Numbered from the stretch's first letter, positions 9,038-17,965 are shown. The stretch: 64,000 bases of DNA from Acidobacteriaceae bacterium (GCA_025462885.1 JAOAPN010000004.1:124001-188000), one strand, 5' to 3'. Notes: a model not told the origin generated them from the sequence alone. Numbers and translations are program-made.

Positions 9038-10456
9038 TTATTTGTCAGCCGGGGTTGGGGTCGGGTCGACAGGATTGAATTGCTTCGCCAGTGCCGGAGT
9101 GGAATGGATATCCGCCGCGGACGGGTTGACAGCCTTGTCCACATCGACGCCGATCACGTAGCCGGGACCGAACATATTCGAAGTAAAGATCACCATCTTC
9201 TTATCCGGCGAAAAGCGGACATTCGGTTCCATCCGGTAGTTATGGTGTGCCATATTGACGAGCCGCTCGGAGTGAAAGACTCCGGGCTGCCAGAAGTCCG
9301 GCTCATTCAAGCCATCGACCGGCTTCAGTTCCGGGTGGAAGAGTTCGATCCACTCGCCGTCCGGCGCAAGCGCGACCTGCCCCGGATCGCCGCCGTCGCC
9401 GGTGAAGAGATCCAGGTCCTGGGTCAGGTTGAAGTGAATCGACCACTCGTTGCGCTGCATATGGTACGCAGTCCGCTTGCCGGTAGTCAGGTTGTAGCCC
9501 GCGAGGAAGAAGTCTTCGCCCTTGGGATACTGCCAGTCGTACCAGATCGTCTTGCCATCCAGCCCCCAGAACTCGTGGCCCGCGATCTCCATTGCCATCG
9601 TGCGTTTGTGGATCAGCGTGTTGTGGGTGCCGTCGGTGTGGATCATCCAGACGCGGTCGACCTTGTGCCACGGCCCTTCGTGGCAGTACATGATCAGGGT
9701 CGGGTCCGTCGGCGAGAACAGCAGGTGCCCGATCCAGTCGGTTGAGTGAAGCAGCGGGGTGACCTTGGCCGTCTGCAGATTGATGGTGAACAGCACCACA
9801 GGAATCCGGGCCGCCAGACGCCGCCGCATCATGTCCTGCTTATCGTCCGCCTGGACAAGATTTCCAGCCTGGCGGGGAGGCTGGGCGCGCGGTGGCTCGG
9901 GCGGCAGAATCTCGCCCTTTGACCCCTCGTTATAGGTCCCGAGTCCAAGGGTCTCGTCCGCGTTAATGCTTCCGACGGAGATTCCCGCAGGCAGATCGGT
10001 CAGTTTGGTGGACTTGCCGGTATAGAGATCGGCTTTATAGATAGCCGTCGCTTTCGTCGCAGGATCGGCCTGGGTGTAGAAGACACTGTTGGTCTTACGC
10101 CCCACCACAATCGTGTGAACCCCGAAACGAAAGCGAGCGCGGGGATCTGCATCTCCGGCCGGGGTGGGAGGATTTGCTACCACCAGGTGGGTCTTCTTAG
10201 TTGCGAGTTCAAGCACGTGGATACCGTCTGGGGCGTTATAAACCATCAACTTGCCGTCCGGGGTGAACGCATTGACGTTGAAGTAGAACCCGGAGGAGCC
10301 GGGTTCGCTGGACAGGCGGTAGACGCGGTGGCCCGTATCTTTGTCCACCCAGGTGGTGGGGAGGTTCGCCGGGGTAGTTTGGGCAGCGCAAGAGGCGGTA
10401 AGGGCAGCGGCGACGAAGAACGCCGGAATTGCCAGGGCGAAGGGAGTACGGGCCAT
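9038..10456 (-). CDS. Oligogalacturonate lyase-like exported beta-propeller protein (PL22 type), paralogue
   Basis: A 472-residue paralogue of the downstream protein. It shares TWVDKDTGHRVYRLS, GSSGFYFNVNAFTPDG, HEFWGLDGKTIWYDWQ and MAHHNYRMEPNVRFSPD. A signal peptide (MARTPFALAIPAFFVAAALT, then SCAAQ) directs export; the SCAAQ end could be a lipobox variant but is more likely a type I site. AGGAGAG lies 7 bases before the ATG. It is the first gene of a minus-strand run of three (PL22, PL22, GH2) with gaps of 109 and 186 bases. The two copies differ mainly in a linker near residue 210 and at the C-terminus. Role as for its neighbour: probable uronate-oligomer lyase in the periplasm. Confidence 0.78.
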   Translation of the reverse strand: MARTPFALAIPAFFVAAALTASCAAQTTPANLPTTWVDKDTGHRVYRLSSEPGSSGFYFNVNAFTPDGKLMVYNAPDGIHVLELATKKTHLVVANPPTPAGDADPRARFRFGVHTIVVGRKTNSVFYTQADPATKATAIYKADLYTGKSTKLTDLPAGISVGSINADETLGLGTYNEGSKGEILPPEPPRAQPPRQAGNLVQADDKQDMMRRRLAARIPVVLFTINLQTAKVTPLLHSTDWIGHLLFSPTDPTLIMYCHEGPWHKVDRVWMIHTDGTHNTLIHKRTMAMEIAGHEFWGLDGKTIWYDWQYPKGEDFFLAGYNLTTGKRTAYHMQRNEWSIHFNLTQDLDLFTGDGGDPGQVALAPDGEWIELFHPELKPVDGLNEPDFWQPGVFHSERLVNMAHHNYRMEPNVRFSPDKKMVIFTSNMFGPGYVIGVDVDKAVNPSAADIHSTPALAKQFNPVDPTPTPADK

Positions 10457-10680
10457 GATGAATCTCTCCTGGTGCGGGTACAGCGTGAACTGGACGATTC
10501 AGTGCAGGTTAGAAGGAATCAACTTGACGAAGCGGCTCAGCGCGGCGAAACCGGGAAGCGGGGCGCGAGGGATTTATACACTGTGTACGATGCAATTGGA
10601 AAATAGTTTCTACAAGGGAATTGAAATCCTGCGCACAAGAGCGTGACGAACCCAGCCGCCGCGCTTTACCATAGAGAGAT

Positions 10681-11856
10681 ATGACCGAAGTGTTAGAGCA
10701 GGACAGCAAGAGTGCGGTGGGGCACGCGTCGAAGTACACGCGCAATAACCCCTACTATTCCACGGTTACCTATAACGAACTGCTGACAGGCGAGGGCTCC
10801 GAGAAGGAGACCCGGCATATCGAGCTTTCGCTCGAAGAGGGCATGTCCTACACGCCCGGGGATGCCGTGGGTATTCTGCCGGAGAACCGCGCGGAGGCAG
10901 TCTCCGAGGTCTTGACGGCTCTGGGCTACAAGGGCGACGAGCGTGTGCTCGACCACTACAAGGTAGAGATCAGCCTTGAAGAAGCCCTGCGAACCCGGTT
11001 GCAGATCGGAAAGCTGGCGCGTTCCAGCGTCAATCAACTTTTCAAGATCGCTCCCGACAACGCCGGTCTCAAAGAGATGGCTGGTCCGGACAACAAGGCG
11101 CGCGCCGAAGAGTATTGCTGGGGCCGCGAGCTCGTCGACCTGCTGACTGACTTCCCCTGGCTGATCAAAGAGCCGCAGCAGTTGTTCCAGGTCGTAGCTC
11201 GCCTGACGCCGCGCATGTACTCGATCGCGTCCAGCCAGTTGGCGCATCCGGACGACGTCCAAACAACGGTGCGCGTGGTCCGTTACGATTCCCACGGACG
11301 CAACCGCCAGGGCGTGGCGAGCGGTCATCTCGGGGACCGGGCTGGTACAGGCATCACGATTCCGATCTTCCTGCACGCAAATAACAACTTTCGCCTGCCG
11401 GTCGATTCTTCGGCTCCCGTCATTATGATCGGACCGGGAACGGGCATCGCGCCGTTCCGGTCGTTCCTCGAAGAGCGTCAGGCCAAGGGCGAGCCCGGCG
11501 ACAACTGGCTCTTCTTCGGCGAACAGCGCGAGAAGATGGACTTCCTCTACAAGGATCAGCTCCAGCAGATGCACAGGGACGGCTTCCTTACCCGCCTCGA
11601 TACGGCCTTCTCCCGCGACCAGCACGCCAAGATCTACGTGCAGGACCGCATGCAGGAGCGCGCCAAAGAGCTCTATGAGTGGCTGGATCGCGGTGCCTAC
11701 TTCTACGTCTGCGGCGACGCAACCCGCATGGCGAAGGACGTGGAGACGGCCCTGCTGGACGTCATCGCCAAGGGCTCGAACGGCACCCTGGAGCACGCCG
11801 CAGAGTACCTAGCAGGCATGAAGAAGCAGAAGCGCTACCAACTCGACGTGTACTAA
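10681..11856 (+). CDS. CysJ-like sulfite reductase flavoprotein module without flavodoxin domain
   Basis: A 391-residue NADPH-dependent flavoprotein oxidoreductase. It contains the FAD-binding and connecting domain (YTPGDAVGILPEN, residues about 30-190, with RMYSIASS as FAD motif) and the NADPH domain (IGPGTGIAPFRSFLEER near 250, YVCGDATRMAKDV near 345), ending KRYQLDVY as CysJ and cytochrome P450 reductase-type proteins do. The N-terminal FMN flavodoxin domain of full-length CysJ (about 600 residues) is absent, and the protein starts cleanly with its own ATG after AGAGAG. It may pass electrons from NADPH to a separate flavodoxin or ferredoxin, or directly to a hemoprotein. No CysI hemoprotein gene is adjacent. 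A strong terminator follows. Confidence 0.88.
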   Translation: MTEVLEQDSKSAVGHASKYTRNNPYYSTVTYNELLTGEGSEKETRHIELSLEEGMSYTPGDAVGILPENRAEAVSEVLTALGYKGDERVLDHYKVEISLEEALRTRLQIGKLARSSVNQLFKIAPDNAGLKEMAGPDNKARAEEYCWGRELVDLLTDFPWLIKEPQQLFQVVARLTPRMYSIASSQLAHPDDVQTTVRVVRYDSHGRNRQGVASGHLGDRAGTGITIPIFLHANNNFRLPVDSSAPVIMIGPGTGIAPFRSFLEERQAKGEPGDNWLFFGEQREKMDFLYKDQLQQMHRDGFLTRLDTAFSRDQHAKIYVQDRMQERAKELYEWLDRGAYFYVCGDATRMAKDVETALLDVIAKGSNGTLEHAAEYLAGMKKQKRYQLDVY

Positions 11857-11878
11857 GTTTTACGTTTCGCAGCAACAG

Positions 11879-11914
11879 AAAAGGGCCGAGGCAATATGCC
11901 TCGGCCCTTTTCTT
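11879..11914 (+). terminator. Rho-independent terminator after the CysJ-like gene
   Basis: Arms AAAAGGGCCGAGGC and GCCTCGGCCCTTTT pair perfectly around the loop AATAT and run into TTTTCTT. It begins 22 bases after the stop codon. Confidence 0.9.
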
Positions 11915-11947
11915 GCAAGAAAATGCTAAGCCTACAAACAAATCGCC

Positions 11948-12137
11948 CGTCATCCTGAACCTCTTACGTCGTCATCCTGAACGTAGTGAAGGACCCCTAT
12001 ATTTTGTATTAGTAGCGGACGAGTTCAAATATCGGTACCTGTCAGGACCCCTGTATTTCGTCAATGGAAGCGGATCAGTTCGCAGATCGGTACCCGTCAG
12101 GACCTCCCGTATTTTTCCAATGGAAGCGGACCAGCCC
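11948..12137 (+). repeat. Repeat family B, copy 2 (three tandem units)
   Basis: Two ~22-base head units (CGTCATCCTGAAC...) are followed by three ~55-base units. Each unit contains AGGACC(CC)TGTATTT, an AGCGGA(C/T)(C/G)AG block and, in the first two, a CGGTACC(C/T)GTCAGGACC junction. It sits between convergent genes, in + orientation. Confidence 0.85.
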
Positions 12138-12143
12138 CCGCAC

Positions 12144-12377
12144 TTACGGATGATTATGATGACGCGGCTGCACAACGCGCATCGGCCTGCTGTGATGACG
12201 CAGATCGGTGGGAAAAGGGCTGATCAGCGGACCGCCGTTCCCCAGGCTGACGTTATGGCCATAGGGAAGGATCCGTCCGCCCCCTTCGGAGTTGCAACCG
12301 GCGAGGCAAGCGGTGAGGGTGAGAAGGCAGGCAACGGGAGGCAGTTTGCAAAGGACGGCAGGGAGATTGATTCGCAT
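12144..12377 (-). CDS. Small putative lipoprotein
   Basis: A 77-residue protein with a basic N-terminus, a hydrophobic stretch and a lipobox-like LTACLAGC, so it is probably a secreted lipoprotein anchored through the cysteine near residue 28. The mature part is Gly/Pro/His-rich (GHNVSLGNGG, ending PRHHNHP) and matches no family I know. TTAGGAG lies 6 bases before the ATG, which is the main support that it is a real gene. Its 3' end abuts repeat family B copy 2. It is read from the same strand as the DUF6526 gene about 220 bases upstream. Function unknown. Confidence 0.55.
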   Translation of the reverse strand: MRINLPAVLCKLPPVACLLTLTACLAGCNSEGGGRILPYGHNVSLGNGGPLISPFPTDLRHHSRPMRVVQPRHHNHP

Positions 12378-12598
12378 CGGTTTCTCCTAAGGCACAACAG
12401 ACGACTGGGTGAAGCTTATTGAGAGCACTTTTACGTTTCTGCGAAAGATAGACGACCTGGGAGGGTCCGAGTTGCAGTATGCCGAACATTTTTACGTAGC
12501 TCGACTCGATGGGACTAGGGGTGTTATCGACCCAGAACCATGCGTCGGACAGTGGCAGCCCATACAACTTCCGGGTCATGAGCAACCCGGGAAAGGCA

Positions 12599-13039
12599 CT
12601 AAACGCGATGGTAGTCCGGCCGCCAGTTCACGATGCTTTTCTTGATAGCCTTTGAATCGAGTCCATGCTCAAGAGTCCGGTGGACCAGGGCCGGCAACTC
12701 GTCGTCGGAGGCGAAACGAAGCGCGATCAACTGGCGCACTGAAAGTTCGTTGATGCGGTGATGGTCCGCCGGGGGCAATAGCGCAGCGAGCCGCAGGCGC
12801 TCTTCCAGCCGGATCACCCGGTCCTGGGCTTTCATGGCGCTGGCACGGCCGTTTGCGGCGATCAGCAGCAACATGATCGAAACAAAGATCAGCCACAGGT
12901 TCAGTCCGCGGTCCTGCGGCCACTGATGAATGGTGGCATGGATCACGAAGGCGAGATTCAGAAGCAGCAGTGGGATGAGGAAGAAGTGAAACGGTGGATG
13001 GTAGCGGGCGTGGTTTTTGAAATTCTGGGGTACGGCCAT
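12599..13039 (-). CDS. DUF6526-type small membrane protein
   Basis: A 146-residue inner-membrane protein with two hydrophobic segments (FFLIPLLLLNLAFVIHATI, residues about 19-37; LWLIFVSIMLLLIAA, about 48-62). A cytosolic C-terminal half carries VIRLEERLRLAALLP and LSVRQLIALRFASDDELP. The start MAVPQNFKNHARYHPPFHFF matches the small family I know as DUF6526, found in Acidobacteria and Bacteroidetes, of unknown function. GAAAGGTGA precedes the ATG. It is divergent from nfo with 86 bases between the two starts, so the promoters must lie back to back there. Confidence 0.7.
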   Translation of the reverse strand: MAVPQNFKNHARYHPPFHFFLIPLLLLNLAFVIHATIHQWPQDRGLNLWLIFVSIMLLLIAANGRASAMKAQDRVIRLEERLRLAALLPPADHHRINELSVRQLIALRFASDDELPALVHRTLEHGLDSKAIKKSIVNWRPDYHRV

Positions 13040-13125
13040 GGTTCACCTTTCGTGCGGTGATTCTTGAAGAAGATTGCGGTGCGGTGAATCATACAGGTAC
13101 GCCTCGAAACGTTTAGGCTGAAAGG

Positions 13126-14007
13126 ATGAGCGACGTGAGCAAAGCGAAGGCAAAGAAGCGAATTGGAGTCCATGTAGGCGTGGCCGGAGGAAGCTGGACG
13201 GCCGTGGAGCGGGCGGTAGCGGCAGGGGCAAATACGTTCCAGATCTTTTCGTCCAGTCCGCGAAGCTGGAAGTCCGCACCGGTCAAACCGGAGGACGCCC
13301 TGAAGATGCAGCAACTCCGCGCAAAGCACGATGTAGGCCCGGTCGCGATCCACGCCAGCTATTTGATCAATCTCTGCAGCCAGACCGAGAGCGTCCGCGA
13401 GAACTCGACCATGGCCTTCCGAGGCGAAGTTGAACGCGCCCTCGCCCTCGGAGCCGAGTTCCTCGTCCTGCATCCCGGCAGTTGGAAGGGTCTTACCCGC
13501 ACGGAGGGGCTAAAGCTGGCAGCCGAGGGGATCGAAAAGGCCATCGAAGGTCTCGCCTGGCAGGGCAAAGACTTCCGCATCCTGATCGAAAACACCGCCG
13601 GCGCAGAGTTCTCCCTCGGCGGCAAACTCGAGCAGGTTGCAGAACTGGTCGAGGTGCTGAAGCCCTGCGCCCCGGTCGGGGTCTGCCTGGACACCTGCCA
13701 CGTCCATGTCGCCGGCTACGACATCGTCTCCGAAGACGGCTACATCGAGACCATGCTGGTGGTGAAAGACACCGTCGGCTTCGACGCCGTAAAGGTCTGG
13801 CACTGCAACGACGCCAAGGCCGCCATGGGTTCCAAACTCGACCGCCACGAGCACATCGGCGAAGGAACCATCGGCGCCGCACCCTTCAGGCGCCTGCTGC
13901 ATGACGCCCGGTTCGATCACAGTGTATTTATCGCAGAAACTCCCGTGGACCAGCCCGGAGACGAAGCCCGCAACGTAGGGGTCCTACGGACTTTAGCAGC
14001 GGGCTAA
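13126..14007 (+). CDS. nfo: Deoxyribonuclease IV (AP endonuclease, endonuclease IV family)
   Basis: A 293-residue zinc-dependent AP endonuclease of base excision repair. It cleaves DNA 5' to abasic sites in the cytosol and may also trim damaged 3' ends. The TIM-barrel family motifs are present in order: GVHVGVAGG at the start, HASYLINL, LVLHPGSWKG, ILIENTAG with a metal-binding Glu, GVCLDTCHVHVAGYD, WHCNDAKAAMGSKLDRHEH and FIAETP. Together these carry the His, Glu and Asp ligands of the trinuclear zinc site. Length is typical of the family (about 280-300). The short Lys-rich N-terminal tail (MSDVSKAKAKKR) is extra. It is transcribed alone, and repeat A copy 3 follows. Confidence 0.93.
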   Translation: MSDVSKAKAKKRIGVHVGVAGGSWTAVERAVAAGANTFQIFSSSPRSWKSAPVKPEDALKMQQLRAKHDVGPVAIHASYLINLCSQTESVRENSTMAFRGEVERALALGAEFLVLHPGSWKGLTRTEGLKLAAEGIEKAIEGLAWQGKDFRILIENTAGAEFSLGGKLEQVAELVEVLKPCAPVGVCLDTCHVHVAGYDIVSEDGYIETMLVVKDTVGFDAVKVWHCNDAKAAMGSKLDRHEHIGEGTIGAAPFRRLLHDARFDHSVFIAETPVDQPGDEARNVGVLRTLAAG

Positions 14008-14076
14008 ACCAAGAGCTAGATCAGATCGACGCTAGCGGCGACACATTTTTCGGGGGTTGGCTGAATTCAAAGGATT

Positions 14077-14166
14077 CGGAAGGGCACGGTTTCAGCCGTG
14101 CCGAAAGATGCCTTCTCTCCCCACCTTTTCTTTTTCCGGTTCGCCAACGGCGAACCGGAAAAAGAA
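14077..14166. repeat. Repeat family A, copy 3 (compound palindrome)
   Basis: The first palindrome (GGCACGGTT/AGCCGTGCC) is followed by a second with arms CTTTTTCCGGTTCGCC (14130-14145) and its complement (14149-14164). Relative to copy 2, a G-C pair in the stem is replaced by T-A, a compensatory change. A further imperfect hairpin, GCGTTTGG...CCAAACGC, follows at about 14184-14221. Confidence 0.8.
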
Positions 14167-14317
14167 TTAACTCACAAAAGCGCAGCGTTTGGCATACCTG
14201 AAGGGATGCCCTTCCAAACGCCATAGAGATACTGCCTGACGTTTGTCCCTGCGCCGAACGGCGACTGCTAGGCTGGTCGCCCTTGTTCTTTACGATCTTT
14301 CTTTACAATCAGGAGAT

Positions 14318-16873
14318 ATGTCCGAGATTGTAAAGAACGACGTCGAGCGGCAGGTGCGGTACACCCCTGCGGAGATTGAACCGAAGTGGCAGGCCCAGTG
14401 GGATGCCGACGCCTCCCTCTACGCTGCCGAGCCGCACGAGACCGGCAAGCCGAAGTTCTATTGCCTGGAGATGCTGCCCTATCCCAGCGGCGCGCTCCAT
14501 ATGGGCCACGTCCGCAACTACGCTATCGGCGATGCCCTGGCCCGCTTCATGTGGATGCGCGGCTACAACGTCCTGCACCCGATGGGCTGGGACGCGTTCG
14601 GCCTTCCCGCGGAAAACGCCGCGCTCAAGAACAAAATGCCTCCGCGTGAGTGGACGCTCGGCAACATCGCTTCCATGCGCAAGCAGATGCAGCGGATGGG
14701 TCTGAGCTACGACTGGTCCACCGAGGTCACCACCTGTCTGCCCGAGTACTATCGCTGGAACCAGTGGATCTTCCTCAAGATGTTCGAGAAGGGCCTCGCC
14801 TACCGCAAGCAGAGCAAGGTCAACTGGTGTCCCGAGTGCCAGACCGTGCTCGCCAACGAGCAGGTGATCGGCGGATGCTGCTGGCGTCATGAGGACACCA
14901 GCGTCGAGCTGCGCGATCTCACCCAGTGGTTCCTGCGCATCACGCAGTACTCCGACGAGCTCCTGAACGGCCTCGACAAGCTCGATGGCTGGCCCGAAAA
15001 AGTCCGGACCATGCAGCGCAACTGGATCGGCCGCAGCGAAGGCACGCTGGTAGATTTCAAGGTCGCAGAAGGCGACGCCAAGATCACCGTCTTCACCACC
15101 CGCGTGGACACCATCTTCGGCGCCACCAGCGTTCAGCTCGCGCCGGAACACGCCGTCTCGAAGGCCTTCGCCGCAGAAGATCCAGCACTTGCCGCTCAGA
15201 TTGAAGAGCTGCTCGATCAACAGAAGAAGGCCCGCGAAGCCGGAGATGTGGGAGCCATCGAAAAGCACGGCATTCCCACCGGACGCTTCGCGGTCAATCC
15301 CTTCAACGGCGAGAATGTGCCCATCTGGGTTGCAAATTATATCCTTGCCGACTACGGCACCGGCGCGATCATGAGCGTTCCCGCGCACGACGAGCGGGAC
15401 TTCGAGTTCGCCACCAAGTACGGCCTGCCGGTTCGTCGCGTCATCGCTCCCAACGTCGATATGGACGCCGCCGGCCTTGCGCTTCCGTACACCGGCGAGG
15501 CCGAGGCAGTGCTTATCGACTCAGGCGCGTGGACCGGCGAAGCCTGCCTCGAAGCGCAGGAAAAGATGGCTGCCTTCGCGGCCGCCAATGGATTTGGAAC
15601 CGCAACGGTTACGTATCGCCTCAAGGACTGGGGCGTCAGCCGCCAGCGCTACTGGGGCACCCCAATCCCGATGGTCTACTGCCAGAACGGACACCCCGGC
15701 ATCGAAGCCGGCGGAGTTGTTCCGCTTCCCGAAAGCGCGCTGCCGGTAGAGCTTCCCGCGCAGGTCGAAATCACCCAGCAGGGCGGCTCTCCGCTCGGCC
15801 GCGTCGCGGAGTTCGTGAACACCACCTGCCCCGTCTGCAACGGCCCCGCACGTCGCGAGACCGACACGATGGACACCTTCGTCGACTCGAGCTGGTACTT
15901 CTACCGCTACACGGATGCGAAGAACTCGACCGCCCCCTTCGATTCGGCCAAGGCCAACTACTGGTTCCCCATCGACCAATACATTGGCGGAGTCGAGCAC
16001 GCCATCCTGCACCTCATCTACTCGCGTTTCTGGACCAAGGTGATGCGTGACCTCGGCATGATCGAGAACGATGAGCCCGCGGCCCGTCTCTTCACGCAGG
16101 GCATGGTCGTGAAGGACGGCGCGAAGATGTCCAAGTCCAAGGGCAACGTCGTCAGCCCGGACCTCATGATCGAGCGCTACGGCGCCGACGCCACCCGCAT
16201 GTACGCACTCTTCGCCGCACCCCCGGATCGCGACCTCGAATGGCAGGAAGAAGGCGTCGCAGGCATCAGCCGCTTCCTGAGCCGCGTCTACCGCCTGACG
16301 ACGAAGTACAGTGGTGCTGGCACTGCGCGCACGGCGATTGGCGCTTCGCGTGGAGGGGAAATACCTGCCGCCGAGCAGAAGCTCTTGCGGAAGTTGCATC
16401 AGACGATTGCGAAGATCACGTTGGACTTCAGCGGACGGTGGCACTTCAACACCTGCATCGCCGCCATCATGGAACTCGTCAACGAGATCCAGTCGAGCGA
16501 GCCCGCGATGGACTCGGGCGAAGTCTCGGCAGCCGCTGTATCGGAGATCTTCCGCTCGCTGGTGCTGATGCTTGCTCCGTTCGCTCCCTTCGTCTCGGCG
16601 GAACTCTGGGGTGAACTCGGCGGCGAAGGCCAGGTCTTCCGCGCCGCATGGCCGGTTGCGAACGAAGAGCTCGCGAAGGAAGATGCGCTGGAGATTCCCG
16701 TGCAGGTGAACGGTAAGCTCGTAACGGTCGTAACCGTCCCCGTCGGAAGCGACGAAGCAACCGTCAAAGCTGCGGCGCTCGAAGACGCCAAGGTGCAGGC
16801 CCGCATCGAGGGCAAGACCGTCGTGAAGGTCATCGTCGTGCCGGGCAAGCTCGTGAATCTCGTGGTGAAGTAG
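14318..16873 (+). CDS. leuS: Leucyl-tRNA synthetase
   Basis: An 851-residue class I aminoacyl-tRNA synthetase that charges tRNA-Leu with leucine in the cytosol. The HIGH-type motif is ALHMGHVRNY near residue 60 and the KMSKS motif is DGAKMSKSKGNVVSP near 600. Between them lie the CP1 editing domain and Cys pairs (NWCPECQTVL and CPVCNG). The C-terminal anticodon-binding domain ends in a beta-rich VQVNGKLVTVVTV segment. The ATG at 14318 follows CAGGAGAT closely and begins the conserved RQVRYTPAEIEPKWQ region; an earlier in-frame ATG would add 25 unrelated residues. Length matches bacterial LeuS. The stop codon directly abuts the next ATG, so the downstream membrane protein is probably translationally coupled. 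Confidence 0.96.
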   Translation: MSEIVKNDVERQVRYTPAEIEPKWQAQWDADASLYAAEPHETGKPKFYCLEMLPYPSGALHMGHVRNYAIGDALARFMWMRGYNVLHPMGWDAFGLPAENAALKNKMPPREWTLGNIASMRKQMQRMGLSYDWSTEVTTCLPEYYRWNQWIFLKMFEKGLAYRKQSKVNWCPECQTVLANEQVIGGCCWRHEDTSVELRDLTQWFLRITQYSDELLNGLDKLDGWPEKVRTMQRNWIGRSEGTLVDFKVAEGDAKITVFTTRVDTIFGATSVQLAPEHAVSKAFAAEDPALAAQIEELLDQQKKAREAGDVGAIEKHGIPTGRFAVNPFNGENVPIWVANYILADYGTGAIMSVPAHDERDFEFATKYGLPVRRVIAPNVDMDAAGLALPYTGEAEAVLIDSGAWTGEACLEAQEKMAAFAAANGFGTATVTYRLKDWGVSRQRYWGTPIPMVYCQNGHPGIEAGGVVPLPESALPVELPAQVEITQQGGSPLGRVAEFVNTTCPVCNGPARRETDTMDTFVDSSWYFYRYTDAKNSTAPFDSAKANYWFPIDQYIGGVEHAILHLIYSRFWTKVMRDLGMIENDEPAARLFTQGMVVKDGAKMSKSKGNVVSPDLMIERYGADATRMYALFAAPPDRDLEWQEEGVAGISRFLSRVYRLTTKYSGAGTARTAIGASRGGEIPAAEQKLLRKLHQTIAKITLDFSGRWHFNTCIAAIMELVNEIQSSEPAMDSGEVSAAAVSEIFRSLVLMLAPFAPFVSAELWGELGGEGQVFRAAWPVANEELAKEDALEIPVQVNGKLVTVVTVPVGSDEATVKAAALEDAKVQARIEGKTVVKVIVVPGKLVNLVVK

Positions 16874-17854
16874 ATGACGCCTGGGCAGGGAACAGGGAAC
16901 GCCGAAGTTCGAAACGACGCAGTGCCGATCCGTGGAACGCAGTCGCTGGTCGTGACGCTCTCCCGGTGCTGGAAGCGTCCGTCGCTGACCGGGCTGGAAG
17001 TCCTCTGGCGTTGGATCTTCGGCGTACCCGCGCTGTGGATCGTCTCCGGGCAACTCCGGAAGATCTTGCTGGCCCACACCGACGGAACGCTGGACGTCGC
17101 CCGCCTCGGACTGGATCGCGCTTTGACGGCGGACCCGGTCGGAGCCGCTGCCGCTGATCCGCTCGGCATCAGCGCCAAGGTCGCGACCGCAATCGGAATC
17201 GTGCTGCCCGATCTGCAGCACGCCGCACTGTGGATCGTGCCCGTGTTGATGCTCTATTGGGTGGTCGTCTCCTCGATCGGCCGGACCGTGCTGCTGCGCC
17301 GCATGGACACTGCGCTGCACTCACGATTGGGGACCCTGATGGTCCTGCAGGCCCTGCGAATGATCGCCGTGGTCGGGATGTTCGGAGCATGGTTCGGGTG
17401 CCTGAAGTGGGTCTCTCACGTCGCCATCGCCGGTCCCGTCGCGGCCGGGCAGGAGCCGAACCTGGTGCTCTACTTCGCGATGATGATCGTGGCTACGCTG
17501 GGCATGTTTACTGCCTGGGCCGTGGTCAGTTGGGTGCTGGCCATCGCTCCACTGGCAGCTATGCTGAAGGGCGCGGGTGTCTTCGAGAGCCTGAAAGCAT
17601 CGTTCCGGCTAGGCGGCCTCAAGGCGAAGCTGATCGAGGTCAATCTGGTCCTGGGAATCGTGAAGATCGGCCTGATCGTCTTGGGTATGGTGTTTTCAGC
17701 GACTCCGTTGCCGTTTGAAACCGCGACCACGCCAGAGTTTCTGCGCGGCTGGTGGATCGGCGTTACGCTGCTGTATTTCATCGGCTCGGACTTCTTTCAC
17801 GTCGTTCGGCTGCGGGCCTACCTGGATCTCTGGCGTTTGTACGACGGGCTGTAA
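16874..17854 (+). CDS. Multi-spanning inner-membrane protein, unknown function
   Basis: A 326-residue protein with about five or six hydrophobic segments, among them GVPALWIVSGQL, ALWIVPVLMLYWVVVSS, ALRMIAVVGMFGAWFGCL, LYFAMMIVATLGMFTAWAVV, LVLGIVKIGLIVLGMVF and WWIGVTLLYFIGSDFFHVV. Its ATG immediately follows the leuS stop (no intervening base), so translation is probably coupled. I do not recognise the family. The pattern of helices and the Gly/Ala-rich loop FRLGGLKAKLIEVN resemble uncharacterised acidobacterial membrane proteins. No catalytic motif or transporter signature is visible. Confidence 0.8.
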   Translation: MTPGQGTGNAEVRNDAVPIRGTQSLVVTLSRCWKRPSLTGLEVLWRWIFGVPALWIVSGQLRKILLAHTDGTLDVARLGLDRALTADPVGAAAADPLGISAKVATAIGIVLPDLQHAALWIVPVLMLYWVVVSSIGRTVLLRRMDTALHSRLGTLMVLQALRMIAVVGMFGAWFGCLKWVSHVAIAGPVAAGQEPNLVLYFAMMIVATLGMFTAWAVVSWVLAIAPLAAMLKGAGVFESLKASFRLGGLKAKLIEVNLVLGIVKIGLIVLGMVFSATPLPFETATTPEFLRGWWIGVTLLYFIGSDFFHVVRLRAYLDLWRLYDGL

Positions 17855-17867
17855 AGTCGTCTCCCCC

Positions 17868-17920
17868 CACGCGAAGCGTCCAACACCCTACGAAGTAGCG
17901 CCCGCCCGGCGTCAGGGCGC
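17868..17920 (-). repeat. Repeat family C, copy 1
   Basis: Reading the minus strand: GCGCCCTGACGCCGGGCGGG, then CGCTACTTCGTAGGGTGTTG and GACGCTTCGCGTG. Other copies are at 19717, 22891 and 44518. It lies in the 111-base gap between the membrane-protein gene and guaA. Confidence 0.8.
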
Positions 17921-17965
17921 ATTGGCACTTGTCGGGCTTTTTGAGCTGGGATTTACACTGGTATC

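Noticed and set aside
12253..12585. 110-codon minus-strand frame upstream of the small lipoprotein
   Set aside because: No ribosome binding site, no hydrophobic or domain pattern, and it overlaps the better-supported lipoprotein start in another frame.
15521..17320. A 599-codon minus-strand frame opposite leuS
   Set aside because: Shadow of leuS, low-complexity and Arg/Gly-rich, no start signal; leuS is unambiguous.
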